The notes below the pieces were generated by a model, which was not told the origin of the DNA, ran no database searches, and saw nothing but the letters and a program-made list of their open reading frames with translations. Made by a program: the position numbers and the translations under genes. A DNA stretch of 64,000 bases. Source: Caballeronia pedi. GTDB lineage: Bacteria > Pseudomonadota > Gammaproteobacteria > Burkholderiales > Burkholderiaceae. How positions within the stretch are numbered: the stretch's first letter is position 1; the number at the start of each line of letters is the position of its first letter. The DNA lies in assembly GCF_001544915.2 (NCBI RefSeq), contig NZ_FCOE02000005.1, positions 248,001-312,000 of the forward strand. Direction: 5' to 3'. Below, piece after piece: positions 36,390-48,379 of this stretch.

Positions 36390-39300
36390 ATGCTCTCCCG
36401 CTTCTTCATCCACCGGCCCGTGCTCGCATGGGTCATCGCCATCGTCGTGATGCTGGTCGGCGCGCTGTCGATCCGCACGCTCGCCGTCGAGCAATATCCG
36501 AGCGTCGCGCCGCCGTCGATCCGCATCACCGCGACCTATCCGGGCGCCTCCGCCGATACCCTCGCCACCACGGTCACGCAGGTGATCGAGCAGGACATGA
36601 CGGGGATCGACAATCTGATGTACATGTCCTCGACCAGCAGTTCGGCGGGCACCGCGACCATCACGCTCACCTTCAAGTCGGGCACCAACGCGGATGTCGC
36701 CGCGATGCAGGTGCAGAACAAGGTGCAGGAAGCGAATGCGTCGCTGCCGAGCGCCGTTCAGCAACAGGGCATTCAGGTCAGCAAGACCTCGGGCAACATC
36801 CTGATGGTCGTGTCGGTGACGTCCACCGATGGCCGTTTGAACACCGTCGATCTGGGCAACCTGCTGGCGACGCGCGTGCAGGATTCGCTCACGCAGATCA
36901 GCGGCGTCGGCCAGGTGACGCTCTTCAGCGCCCAGCACTCGATGCGCGTCTGGCTCGACCCCGTCAAGCTGCGCAGCGTCGGGTTGATGCCGAGCGACGT
37001 CACCACCGCCATCGACAATCAGAACGCGCAGCTCTCGGTCGGACAGATCGGCGGCGCGCCGCAGACGAAGACGCAAGCCATCAACGCGACCATCGTCACG
37101 CGCGGCTTCCTCAAGACTTCCGATGAGTTCGCCAATATTCTTTTGCGCGTGAATCAGGACGGTTCGCGCGTGTATCTGAAGGACGTCGGCACGGTCGAAG
37201 TCGGCGGCGACTCCTACGACATGACTTCGCGTCTGAACGGCAAGCCCGCCGCGGCAATGGGCATCATGCTCGCGAGCGGCGCGAACGCGCTATCGGTCGC
37301 CAAGGCGGTGCGCGCGCAACTCGCCGTATTGCAGAAGCAGATGCCGGGCGGCGTGGAGCTCAGCGTGCCGCACGACACGACGCCGTTCGTTTCCGCATCC
37401 ATCTCCGAGGTCATCACGACGCTGTTCGAAGCCGTCGTGCTGGTATTCCTCGTGATGTATCTGTTCCTCGGCAATCTGCGCGCGACGCTCATTCCAACCA
37501 TCGTCGTGCCGGTCGCGCTGCTCGGCACCTTCGCGCTGATCGCCGCGGCCGGCTTCACGATCAACGTGTTGTCGCTGTTCGCGCTGGTGCTGGCCATCGG
37601 TCTTTTGGTGGATGACGCCATCGTCGTGGTCGAGAACGTCGAGCGTCTGCTGAGCGAGGGCATGAGTCCGCTCGATGCCACCATCAAGGCGATGGGCGAG
37701 ATCGGCGGCGCGCTGATCGGCGTCACCGCCGTGCTGACCGCCGTGTTCATTCCGATGGCGTTCATGTCGGGCTCGACGGGCGAAATCTATCGCCAGTTCT
37801 CGCTCACGATCACATCGGCGATGGTGCTTTCGGTGCTGCTCGCGCTGACGCTCACGCCCGCCCTGTGCGCGACGCTGCTGCGTCCGGTCGATCCGCAACA
37901 TCAGCGACGCGGTTTCTTCGCGTGGTTCGAGCGCAAGTTCGAAGGCGGCACGCGCCGTTACGAGCGCGTGGTGACGCGTCTGGTCGCGCGTCCGCTGCGC
38001 TGGATGGCCGCGTATGTCGCGATCTGCGGCGTGGCCGCGTTGCTGTACTGGCAGCTTCCTTCGTCGTTCCTGCCGGACGAGGATCAGGGCACGCTGATGA
38101 CCATCATCAATCTGCCGGCCGGCAGTTCGAGCGTGCAGGCGAACGTGGTCGAGAAGCAGGTCGAGTCCTGGTTCATGGGGCTATCCGATGTCGAAAACGT
38201 CGTCATGCTGGACGGCTTCAGCGTGTCGGGCAGCGGCCAGAACATGGCGATGGCCATGGTCAAACTCAAGGACTGGAAGCAACGCACGAAGAAGGGACAG
38301 TCGGCGGCCGAGATCGTCGCTGCCGCGAATGCGCACTTTCGCACCTTGCGCGCCGGGCAGGTCTTCGTGATGAATCCGCCCGCGGTTCAGGGCCTCGGCA
38401 GTTACAGCGGTGTCGATTTCGAACTCAAGGACATGGCGGGCCTCGGTCACGACCAGCTTCTCGCCGCGAGGAACAAGTTGTTGGGTCTCGCCTCGAAGGA
38501 CGCGAAGATCGCCGGCATGCGCCCCGCCGGCATGGCCGACGTGCCTCAGTATGCGGTCGATATCGATTATCTGAAGGCATCGGCGCTCGGCGTGAGCGCA
38601 TCCAGTATCAACGGCACGCTCCAGACCGCGTTCGGTTCGACTTACGTGAACAACTACGTCGACACGGGACGCATTCAGAAAGTCTACGTGCAGGCGCTGC
38701 CGCAGTACCGCATGATGCCATCCGATATCGGCAAGTGGTTCGTCACGTCGAGCAACAGCACTTCGAGCACGACCAGCTACGACGGTCAGATGGTGCCGTT
38801 CTCCGCCTTCGCGTCGGGCCGCTGGACGACCGGCTCACCACAGGTCGAACGGTACAACCGCAGCCTTGCCATGGAGATGACGGCGCAGAGTCCTGCAGGC
38901 GTCAGCAGCGGCGACACGATGAACGCGATCGAATCGCTCGTCGCCCAGTTGCCGCAGGGCATTTCGATGGAATGGACCGGTCAGTCCTATCAGGAAAAAC
39001 TCGCCGGCTCACAAGCGACGTATCTCTATGCGTTGTCGCTGATCGTCGTGTTTCTCTGTCTCGCCGGCCTGTACGAAAGCTGGTCCGTGCCTTTCTCCGT
39101 GATTCTCGTCGTGCCGCTCGGTATCGTGGGCGCGCTGGTCGCGGCGCATCTGCGCGGCTTCACCGACGACATCTATTTCAAGGTCGGCTTGCTCACGACC
39201 ATCGGGCTTGCGACCAAGAACGCGATTCTGATCGTCGAGTATGCGAAGTCGCTGCACGAACGCGGTCATGGCGTGCGTCAGGCGGCCATCGAAGCGGCGC

Positions 39301-39527
39301 ACTTGCGCTTGCGCCCGATCGTGATGACATCGCTTGCGTTCGGCTTCGGCGTGCTGCCGATGGCGTTCGCGAGCGGCGCCGGCGCGTCCAGTCGCGAGAG
39401 CCTCGGCAACGGCGTGCTGGGCGGCGTGATCGCCGCGACCTTGCTCGCCATCGTCTTCGTGCCCGTATTTTTCGTGCTGATTCGGGGCATCGGACAAAAG
39501 AAGAAAAAAGGGGCCGCTCATGAATAA
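36390..39527 (+). CDS. RND multidrug efflux pump, inner-membrane HAE1 subunit
   Basis: This 1045-aa proton-driven pump is of the AcrB/MexB type, with 12 helices and two large periplasmic loops. The N-terminus is typical (RFFIHRPVLAWVIAIVVMLVGALSI). Proton-relay Asp pair is in GLLVDDAIVVVENVERL of helix 4, and the helix 10 region has GLATKNAILIVEYAK. Substrate loop and docking features are full length with no frameshift. Length fits AcrB (1049 aa). Substrates are unknown; HAE1 pumps usually export several drugs. Confidence 0.95.
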   Translation: MLSRFFIHRPVLAWVIAIVVMLVGALSIRTLAVEQYPSVAPPSIRITATYPGASADTLATTVTQVIEQDMTGIDNLMYMSSTSSSAGTATITLTFKSGTNADVAAMQVQNKVQEANASLPSAVQQQGIQVSKTSGNILMVVSVTSTDGRLNTVDLGNLLATRVQDSLTQISGVGQVTLFSAQHSMRVWLDPVKLRSVGLMPSDVTTAIDNQNAQLSVGQIGGAPQTKTQAINATIVTRGFLKTSDEFANILLRVNQDGSRVYLKDVGTVEVGGDSYDMTSRLNGKPAAAMGIMLASGANALSVAKAVRAQLAVLQKQMPGGVELSVPHDTTPFVSASISEVITTLFEAVVLVFLVMYLFLGNLRATLIPTIVVPVALLGTFALIAAAGFTINVLSLFALVLAIGLLVDDAIVVVENVERLLSEGMSPLDATIKAMGEIGGALIGVTAVLTAVFIPMAFMSGSTGEIYRQFSLTITSAMVLSVLLALTLTPALCATLLRPVDPQHQRRGFFAWFERKFEGGTRRYERVVTRLVARPLRWMAAYVAICGVAALLYWQLPSSFLPDEDQGTLMTIINLPAGSSSVQANVVEKQVESWFMGLSDVENVVMLDGFSVSGSGQNMAMAMVKLKDWKQRTKKGQSAAEIVAAANAHFRTLRAGQVFVMNPPAVQGLGSYSGVDFELKDMAGLGHDQLLAARNKLLGLASKDAKIAGMRPAGMADVPQYAVDIDYLKASALGVSASSINGTLQTAFGSTYVNNYVDTGRIQKVYVQALPQYRMMPSDIGKWFVTSSNSTSSTTSYDGQMVPFSAFASGRWTTGSPQVERYNRSLAMEMTAQSPAGVSSGDTMNAIESLVAQLPQGISMEWTGQSYQEKLAGSQATYLYALSLIVVFLCLAGLYESWSVPFSVILVVPLGIVGALVAAHLRGFTDDIYFKVGLLTTIGLATKNAILIVEYAKSLHERGHGVRQAAIEAAHLRLRPIVMTSLAFGFGVLPMAFASGAGASSRESLGNGVLGGVIAATLLAIVFVPVFFVLIRGIGQKKKKGAAHE

Positions 39528-40944
39528 GCGCTTCGCTATCGGCCGCATCGTCGCGGCGACGGTCACTGTTTTCGCGCTCGGCGCGTGCACGCTGGAACCT
39601 CACTACGAGCGCCCCGCCGCACCGATGCCCGCGTCCTATCCGCAGTATGAGTCGACGAGTGCGCAGGCACCGGTTGCCGACTTGCTCGCCGATTGGCGCT
39701 CGTTCGTACAGGACTCGTATTTGCGGCAGTTGATCGAGCTTGCGCTGAATAACAATCGCGACTTGCGGCAAGCTGCGCTGAAGGTCGCGCAATATGAGGC
39801 GGAATATCGGATCGTCCGCGCCGGGCTGGGGCCGTCGATCACGGCGAGCGGGACGCATAGCGTCTCGCACCAGTCTGGCACGACCACGAAGTCCAGCAGT
39901 CTCGAACTCGGCACGAGCGCGTGGGAAATCGACTTCTTCGGCCGCATCCGCAGTCTGAAGGATCAGGCGCTGGAGCAATATCTGTCGACGGACGCCGCAC
40001 GCCGCAGCACGCAGATCAGCCTGATCTCGACCACGGCGAGCGAGTATCTGACGTGGCTGTCGGATCGCGCCCTGCTCGGCGTGACCGAACGCACGGTGGC
40101 TTCGTATCGCGATACGTACGAGACGACACTGCGCGCCGCGAACCTCGGCAGCGGCTCGATGGAAGACGTGCAGTCCGCGCGCACATCGCTGACGAGCGCG
40201 ATGTCGAGTCTCGCCGCGTATCGGCGCGCGGTCGAGCAGGACCGCAACAATCTGATCGCGGTGATCGGCTGTCCGCTGCCGGACGGCTTCCCCGACGATC
40301 GCGCCTTGCCCGACGAGCCGCTCTTCGCCACGGTGCCCGAGGGTCTTCCTTCGACGCTGCTGACCGAGCGGCCCGACATCATCGAGGCCGAGCACACGCT
40401 GAAGTCGGCCAATGCGTACGTGGGCGCGGCGCGCGCGGCATTCTTTCCGAGCGTCTCGCTGACGGCGACGGGCGGCGTCGCGAGCAGCGGACTGTCTTCC
40501 CTGTTCAAGGCGGGTTCCGGCGCATGGGCGTTCGCCCCGTCGATCAGCGTGCCGGTGTTCGAATTCGGCAGCCTGCGCGCCACGCTCGACGCGGCGGAGA
40601 TCTCGAAGAACATCTACATCGCGGCGTACGAGGGCACGATCCAGACGGCCTTCAAGGAAGTGTCCAACGCGCTCGTGGCACGCGCCACGTACGTCGATCA
40701 AACCGCCGCCGATGCGCAGTACGTCGACGCCGCGCAGCAGTACTACGACATCGCCAATTCGCGCTTTCGCGGCGGTCTGGACAGCTTTCTGACCTTGCTG
40801 ACTGCGCAACGCACGCTCTTCAGCGCGCAGACGCAGCTCGTGTCGGACCGGGCAGCGCAACAGACCAACATGGTGACGCTGTACACCGCGCTGGGCGGCG
40901 GCTGGCGCAAGGATGCGGAAGTGGAGGAGACGGCTGCGAAGTAA
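39520..40944 (+). CDS. RND efflux outer-membrane channel lipoprotein (OprM/NodT family)
   Basis: This 474-aa TolC-like channel has a lipobox in VTVFALGACTLEPHYERP. Two outer-membrane efflux repeats follow, each with long helices (LIELALNNNRDLRQAALKVAQYEAEYRIVRAGLGP; ANSRFRGGLDSFLTLLTAQRTLFSAQTQLVSDR). Its ATG overlaps the pump stop by 8 bases, so translation is coupled. It ends 3 bases before the convergent DUF6644 gene. Confidence 0.92.
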   Translation: MNKRFAIGRIVAATVTVFALGACTLEPHYERPAAPMPASYPQYESTSAQAPVADLLADWRSFVQDSYLRQLIELALNNNRDLRQAALKVAQYEAEYRIVRAGLGPSITASGTHSVSHQSGTTTKSSSLELGTSAWEIDFFGRIRSLKDQALEQYLSTDAARRSTQISLISTTASEYLTWLSDRALLGVTERTVASYRDTYETTLRAANLGSGSMEDVQSARTSLTSAMSSLAAYRRAVEQDRNNLIAVIGCPLPDGFPDDRALPDEPLFATVPEGLPSTLLTERPDIIEAEHTLKSANAYVGAARAAFFPSVSLTATGGVASSGLSSLFKAGSGAWAFAPSISVPVFEFGSLRATLDAAEISKNIYIAAYEGTIQTAFKEVSNALVARATYVDQTAADAQYVDAAQQYYDIANSRFRGGLDSFLTLLTAQRTLFSAQTQLVSDRAAQQTNMVTLYTALGGGWRKDAEVEETAAK

Positions 40945-40947
40945 TGA

Positions 40948-41439
40948 TCATTTGTACGCAAGGAGTCGCCCCAGCGTGCCGGCTATCGGCCACAACATCA
41001 GCGAAAGAAACGCCTGCACACGCCCGGATAGCGGCGGACGCCGGTCCCAGTCGGCGAGCCGATGCGCCCAGATTCGCCGGAACGCCAGCGCGTTCGCCAG
41101 ACCGAGCAGAATGCAGCCCAGCTTCACCTGAAGCAGTGGATTGCGATGCAGCGGCGATGCGTCCGCGCTGAAGAGCAGCACGCCGCTGCCGATCAGCATC
41201 ACGAGCCCCGCGACCGCGTAGGGCGTCAGCACGCTGGAAACATCGGCGATGGAGAACCGGCGGCCGAAGCCCAGCAAGCGCAGATCGAGCAGGCCGATGG
41301 GTCCGATCAGGAGCGTCAGCCCAAGCAGATGAATGAGATTGACGAGCGGATAGCCCCAAGCCGAGCCGCGCAGCCACATCGCGAGCGCCGACGCTTCGAC
41401 CGACGCAGCGAGCGCCGCGGCGTAACTCGCCAGCTCCAT
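40948..41439 (-). CDS. DUF6644-type small integral membrane protein
   Basis: This 163-aa protein has four or five hydrophobic helices (WGYPLVNLIHLLGLTLLIGPIGLLDLRLLGFG; VLTPYAVAGLVMLIGSGVLLFSAD; AFLSLMLWPIAGTLGRLLAY), with conserved His in the first. It follows a DUF6152 gene by two bases, a pair often seen together. The His-bearing helices could bind heme (inference), but no function is assigned. Confidence 0.72.
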   Translation of the reverse strand: MELASYAAALAASVEASALAMWLRGSAWGYPLVNLIHLLGLTLLIGPIGLLDLRLLGFGRRFSIADVSSVLTPYAVAGLVMLIGSGVLLFSADASPLHRNPLLQVKLGCILLGLANALAFRRIWAHRLADWDRRPPLSGRVQAFLSLMLWPIAGTLGRLLAYK

Positions 41440-41441
41440 CG

Positions 41442-41792
41442 CTAACGCAGCTCGACGGTCTTGCTGTCGACCGTGATGCGTTCCGCGCGCAACTCGTGCG
41501 TACCGTCGCTGCGCGGATAGCCTTCGATCGTGACGACTTTGCCAGTCGACAGCGCGCCCGCCGGCAGCCCGCGCGATTCCATCCGGCTGATCGGCGCGAG
41601 GATGACATGCCAGCGCGCGCCCTGATAGTCCACCGCCACTTCGGCGTGCGGATTTCGGTACTGCACCTCGACGAGCGGCGCTTCGATCTCCACGACCTTG
41701 CCGGCATCGTATGAACTCCAGCCGTGATGCGCCCACGCACTGACTGCAAACAAGGCGGCGCCGGCACTCAAGAGGCATGATTGGATGCGCAT
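41442..41792 (-). CDS. DUF6152 exported protein
   Basis: This 116-aa protein has a signal peptide (RIQSCLLSAGAALFAVSAWA), with mature HHGWSSYDAGKVVEIEAPLVEV, the standard DUF6152 start. A short OB-like beta fold follows. The two His residues at the mature N-terminus suggest a copper or other metal site (inference). AGGGGA precedes the ATG at 41792. It is the first gene of a two-gene unit with the membrane protein. Confidence 0.8.
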   Translation of the reverse strand: MRIQSCLLSAGAALFAVSAWAHHGWSSYDAGKVVEIEAPLVEVQYRNPHAEVAVDYQGARWHVILAPISRMESRGLPAGALSTGKVVTIEGYPRSDGTHELRAERITVDSKTVELR

Positions 41793-42014
41793 GTGATCCC
41801 CTGTTTTCCCCGCGACGCAGCGAAATGCCGGTCGCATCGGGTTCACTATAGGAAGGCCGTGCGCACCTGCGCAAGCAAAATGAAAGAAAATCACCATCGC
41901 GCTGCTGCAAAGCGCACGGTTTTTGACCGGGTCGACATCGCGCATCTGCCTGCGTCGCGCGCGGTCTGGTACGCTCCCCGGTTTCATCGGCCGCAACGAG
42001 ACTGCGAAACTCTC

Positions 42015-42419
42015 ATGGATACTCCTTTCAACGAACGCGGCGTCACGCTCTCGCGCGCCGGCCTGTCGGCATCGGGCCAGATGATTCCGTTGCGCGATCT
42101 GCGCACCGCGCGCGTCGTGATGATTCCGCGCCAGAAGCCGCTGCCGGTCATCATTGCGCTGCTCGGGCTTGTCGCGTTCGGCGCGGGCATCATCACCGGC
42201 TCGGGCGCGGCGCTCGTGCTCGGCGTGATGACCATCGTGGTGGGCTACCTGACCTGGATCACGCAGGACGTGATCTTCCAATTGATGGTCGCGACACCCG
42301 ACGGCGAGCGCGAAGTGCTCATCACGAAAGATCAGGAATTCGCGGACAAAGTGGCCGCGCTCGTCGGCGATGCGGTCGCGAAACATGCGGCCAGCGCAGC
42401 CGCCAAACCGCAGGCGTGA
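42015..42419 (+). CDS. DUF6232 small membrane protein
   Basis: This 134-aa protein begins MDTPFNERGVTLSRAGLSASGQMIPLRDLRTARV. It has two adjacent helices (PVIIALLGLVAFGAGIITGSGAALVLGVMTIVVGYLTWI) and a polar C-terminal tail ending in Ala/Lys-rich sequence. This matches DUF6232. No function is known. It stands alone between two units. Confidence 0.72.
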   Translation: MDTPFNERGVTLSRAGLSASGQMIPLRDLRTARVVMIPRQKPLPVIIALLGLVAFGAGIITGSGAALVLGVMTIVVGYLTWITQDVIFQLMVATPDGEREVLITKDQEFADKVAALVGDAVAKHAASAAAKPQA

Positions 42420-42529
42420 TTTTGATGCGGCGTTAACATCGCCGCCCGGGACTTTATCGCCGCCTTTAGGTGCGCGGCGCTAGAGTGAATGCGTTGTCAC
42501 TTCGAGCCGCCATCGGGCGGCTGTCATCG

Positions 42530-42844
42530 ATGTATCGCACTTCCGATCTGCCTGTTCTTCCCCACGCGTCCAACGGCGGCTCGCCGCGCCGTCGCGAAAC
42601 GCGTCACTGCCTTGCCTTCGATCTGACCGTTCCCGGACTGAACTCCGCGCCCGCGCGCGAGTTGCTCACGCACGCTTTCGGTGCGAACGTGCGCGCGCAC
42701 GTTGTCGCGACGAGCCGTCGGCACGACTGCACGACGCTCTACGTCGAAACGGACGAGGTGGACGCGAACGCGGCGATCGCCAGGATCACGCGATGGTTCC
42801 CCAACGCGACGCTCGGCCGCGTGATTCGCATCACGCGGCGCTGA
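42530..42844 (+). CDS. Small hypothetical protein
   Basis: This 104-aa protein begins MYRTSDLPVLPHASN. It has a beta-alpha-beta look (CLAFDLTVPGLNSAPARELLTHAFG; CTTLYVETDEVDANAAIARITRWFP), rather like a small ferredoxin-like or ACT/RRM-size domain. It is not recognised. In-frame GTG codons at 42470 and 42485 are alternative starts. It is convergent with glgP, 16 bases away. Coding bias supports a real gene. Confidence 0.55.
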   Translation: MYRTSDLPVLPHASNGGSPRRRETRHCLAFDLTVPGLNSAPARELLTHAFGANVRAHVVATSRRHDCTTLYVETDEVDANAAIARITRWFPNATLGRVIRITRR

Positions 42845-42860
42845 CGCCGAAACGCGCGCT

Positions 42861-45314
<2,454 letters not shown>

Positions 45315-45583
45315 CGGAACCTCCGGTGTTGGCAACATATGCAACGACCGCGAAAGCGCGACGGGAGTTCAATCGGACGCCCCAAAATGGCGCCCTGCCC
45401 TGATTGTTCCCGAGGGAGAATTCCTCCGGTCATGCGGGTGCGGCCGTGCCTGAATGTGCAGGTTACGCCAGTTTTATTTTTTTTGGTATGACATGGCCAA
45501 AACGCGAACGCGGCCCGGGAATTGCTCGCGGCCGCGTTCCGGGCACGATCCCGGTCTGGAATTTTAGTTCGGATTCCCGATAT
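45315..45583. other. Intergenic region upstream of glgP, holding the phnV terminator
   Basis: No gene is supported in these 269 bases. The first half would hold the glgP promoter, but no clear consensus was seen. A run of T (45474-45484) and the phnV terminator hairpin (45501-45539) lie in the second half. Confidence 0.5.
45501..45539 (-). terminator. Intrinsic terminator after phnV
   Basis: GAACGCGGCC (45506-45515) pairs with GGCCGCGTTC (45530-45539), a 10-bp stem with a 14-base loop. Read on the minus strand it is followed by GCGTTTTGG. It lies 45 bases after the phnV stop. Confidence 0.7.
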
Positions 45584-46408
45584 TCAGCGTGCGATTCCGC
45601 TGCGCGGGGCACGCGCGGCGATCATCAACAGCGCGGCGAGCGAGACCGCCAGCAGGATCAGCGACAACGCCGACGCGGGCAGATAGTAACCGCGATTGAC
45701 CTGCCCCACGACGACGATCGGCACGGTCGCGAAGCCCGGCGGATAGACGGTCAGCGTCGCGCCGAGCTCGCCGAGCGAGAGCGCGAAGCCGAGCGCGAGG
45801 CTCGCGCGGATCGCGGGCACGAGTTGCGGCAATACCACGCGCGCGAGCACCATGCGCGGCGGCGCGCCGAGACTCGCGGCGGCCTCGCGCAAGATCATGA
45901 GTTCGGGGCGCAATGCGGCGGCCGCGCAGCGATAGCAGAACGGCAGCACGAGCGCGAGTTGCACGAGCACGACGATCGCAGCGGAGCCGGACAGATCCAG
46001 CGGACGCTTGTGATACGCGATCAGCACCGCGAGCCCGAGCACGACGCTCGGCACGCCGCTGCCCATCATCGCGACGGCGTCGACGAGCGCGCCGAGGCCA
46101 CGCCGGTCGCGCCCTTCCAGCGCGAGTGCGAGCCAGAGACCCAGTGCGGTGCCGAGCAACGCGACGCCCATCCCGACTTCGAGACTCGTCATGACGGCGT
46201 CGAGATCGCTCGAACCGAGACGCGCGAACCAGCGCGTGCTGAAGCCATCGGGCAGCATCGTCCCCGACCAGTGCGACGCGACGCTCGACAGCGCGACGAC
46301 GACCACCGGCAGCACGAAGAGCCAGAAGCACAGCAACGCGACGAAGCCCGTGAACGCGATGCGCAGCAACGCGCCGGGCGTGAAGCGTGACGAAATCGAA
46401 AGCTGCAT
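45584..46408 (-). CDS. phnV: 2-aminoethylphosphonate ABC transporter permease (PhnV)
   Basis: This 274-aa inner-membrane permease has six hydrophobic segments. The ATPase-docking EAA loop is LREAAASLGAPPRMVLARVVLPQLVPAIRAS. The substrate class is inferred from the linked PhnS-like binding protein. The ATG at 46408 follows the phnU stop by one base, so the two are coupled. It is the last gene in phnSTUV. Confidence 0.83.
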   Translation of the reverse strand: MQLSISSRFTPGALLRIAFTGFVALLCFWLFVLPVVVVALSSVASHWSGTMLPDGFSTRWFARLGSSDLDAVMTSLEVGMGVALLGTALGLWLALALEGRDRRGLGALVDAVAMMGSGVPSVVLGLAVLIAYHKRPLDLSGSAAIVVLVQLALVLPFCYRCAAAALRPELMILREAAASLGAPPRMVLARVVLPQLVPAIRASLALGFALSLGELGATLTVYPPGFATVPIVVVGQVNRGYYLPASALSLILLAVSLAALLMIAARAPRSGIAR

Positions 46409-46409
46409 G

Positions 46410-47339
46410 TCAGCGGCCTCCCGCACGCCGGTCGACGCGTCGATACAACGCGTACAACGACAGCGACATCAGCAGCATCACGACCGAGCCCGCCGCCGCG
46501 GTGGGCAGATCGAGATCGACGGTCGCGGCGCTGTAGATGGCGATCGGCAGCGTGATCAGATGTGCGCTGCCGAGCACGAGCAGAATGCCGAACTCGTTCA
46601 GCGTGAGCAGGAAACACAGGATCGTTCCTGCCGCGATACCCGGCCACGCGAGCGGCAACACGATCTTCATCGCGACCATCCAGCCATCGGCGCCGAGGCT
46701 TTTCGCGGCTTCGACCAGACGCATGTCGAGCGTCGCGTACGATGCGAGCGTCGGGCGCACGACGAACGGCGCATAGAACACCACTTCCGCGAGGATCACG
46801 CCGCCGATGCCGAAGAGAAAATCGAGCGGCGGCGCATCGAGCGAAAAGAGCCGCTGCAGGCCGATGCTCACCGAACCTTGCGAGCCATAAAGAAAGATCA
46901 GCGTGAACGCCACGAGAAACGACGGAAACTCGACGAACAATTCCAGAAAGCGCGTAAGCAGGCGCGCGCCCGCGAACGGCCTGAAGAACAGCATCGACGC
47001 GAGCGCGACGCCCAGCAACGACGCGATGCTCGCGCTCGCGACGAGAATGCCGAACGTCGTGCCGATCATGCCGCGCGTTTCCGGATTGCCGAAGAAAGCG
47101 CTGTACGCGTGCAGCGTGAAGCCGTCGCGGCCGGTCACGCTCAACATGATGAGCCGCGCGAGCGGATAGACGACGAGCGGTCCGAGCACGCACACGAGAA
47201 TGAACAGCAGATGCCACTGGCCCTTGCGATGTCGGCGCTGCGCCTGTGCGGCGTGGGCTGCGAATTGCGCGGAGAGATCGGCGTCGCTGATGCGGCCTTC
47301 GTCGCGCGCGACGCTGTCAGGAACGAACAAGGACGACAT
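46410..47339 (-). CDS. phnU: 2-aminoethylphosphonate ABC transporter permease (PhnU)
   Basis: This 309-aa inner-membrane permease has a soluble N-terminal tail of about 45 residues (many Ala/Gln/His), then six helices. The EAA loop is LVEAAKSLGADGWMVAMKIVLPLAWPGIAAG. Its first 23 bases overlap the end of phnT in another frame, an unusually long overlap that suggests coupled translation. Confidence 0.83.
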   Translation of the reverse strand: MSSLFVPDSVARDEGRISDADLSAQFAAHAAQAQRRHRKGQWHLLFILVCVLGPLVVYPLARLIMLSVTGRDGFTLHAYSAFFGNPETRGMIGTTFGILVASASIASLLGVALASMLFFRPFAGARLLTRFLELFVEFPSFLVAFTLIFLYGSQGSVSIGLQRLFSLDAPPLDFLFGIGGVILAEVVFYAPFVVRPTLASYATLDMRLVEAAKSLGADGWMVAMKIVLPLAWPGIAAGTILCFLLTLNEFGILLVLGSAHLITLPIAIYSAATVDLDLPTAAAGSVVMLLMSLSLYALYRRVDRRAGGR

Positions 47340-48378
47340 CGTCAGCCTCGAAGCGAAGTGAAACGCGCGCGCCCTTTTCCGGCATGCGTGAATGGCCGCG
47401 CTGCGTCGTCACGTGCACGGGCTCGCCGGGCAACGCATCGAGCGCGACCGAAATCGACAGCGCCGCGCCATACCATTCGACGGACGCGATCGTGCCATGC
47501 AACGGGCCATCGCCCAGCGGCACGATCGTGAAGCGCTCGGGACGAATGCACGCGAGACGTTCGCGCTCGTCGTGCCGCGCATCGCCGACGGGATACACCA
47601 CGCGCGGCGGCAGCAGATTCGCCGCACCGAGATAGCGCGCGACGAACGCATCGTTGGGTGCGTCGTACAACTCGCGCGGCGCGCCGAGCTGCGCGATGCG
47701 GCCATCGCGCATCAGGAGTGTGCGATCGGAGAGCACGAGCGCATCGTCCTGATCGTGCGTCACGCACACGATCGTCAGATTCGGCAGGCGCTCATGCAGT
47801 GCCTTCAGTTCGCTGCGTACGGAGGCGCGCAGATTGGCATCGAGCGCGGAAAGCGGTTCGTCGAGCAGCAATACGTCCGGTTCGATGACGAGCGCACGCG
47901 CCAGCGCGACGCGTTGCTGCATGCCGCCGGACAGTTGCGCGGGCATCACGTGACCGGCATCGGAAAGCTGCACGAGCTTGAGCGCATCCGCGACGCGGCG
48001 TGTGATTTCGCCCGTACTCAACTTGCGCGCGCGCAGTCCGAACGCAACGTTGTCGAACACCGACAGATGCGGAAAGAGCGCATAGCTCTGAAACAGCAAG
48101 CCGAGATTGCGTCGATGCGGCGGTGTGTGCGTGAGATCGCGGCCCGCGATCGACAGCGTGCCGGCGAGCGCATCGGCCTGGACGAAGCCCGCGATGAAAC
48201 GCAGCAGCGTGGTCTTGCCGCAACCGCTGCGGCCGAGCACGGTGAGGAACTCGCCGCGCTCGATGCGCAGCGTGAGATCGTCGAGCACGGTGCGCTGACC
48301 GAAGCGCACCGTCAGGCGATCGATGTGCACGCCCGGCGTCTGCTCGACGCCGAATGCTTCCTTGGGAACGGCGCTCAC
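47317..48378 (-). CDS. phnT: 2-aminoethylphosphonate ABC transporter ATPase (PhnT)
   Basis: This 353-aa ATPase has Walker A LGRSGCGKTTLLRF, signature AQLSGGMQQRVALARAL, Walker B DVLLLDEPLSALDANLR and the switch His in VCVTHDQDDAL. The C-terminal 110 residues form a TOBE-type regulatory domain. The start is a GTG one base after the phnS stop. It belongs to the spermidine/putrescine/phosphonate ATPase class. Confidence 0.88.
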   Translation of the reverse strand: MSAVPKEAFGVEQTPGVHIDRLTVRFGQRTVLDDLTLRIERGEFLTVLGRSGCGKTTLLRFIAGFVQADALAGTLSIAGRDLTHTPPHRRNLGLLFQSYALFPHLSVFDNVAFGLRARKLSTGEITRRVADALKLVQLSDAGHVMPAQLSGGMQQRVALARALVIEPDVLLLDEPLSALDANLRASVRSELKALHERLPNLTIVCVTHDQDDALVLSDRTLLMRDGRIAQLGAPRELYDAPNDAFVARYLGAANLLPPRVVYPVGDARHDERERLACIRPERFTIVPLGDGPLHGTIASVEWYGAALSISVALDALPGEPVHVTTQRGHSRMPEKGARVSLRFEADDVVLVRS

Positions 48379-48379
48379 G

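Noticed and set aside
34989-37076. 695-codon minus-strand open frame across the RND adaptor and pump
   Set aside because: It is antisense to genes with full family motifs, and its composition is Arg/Asp/His-rich shadow. It also runs through the likely control region.
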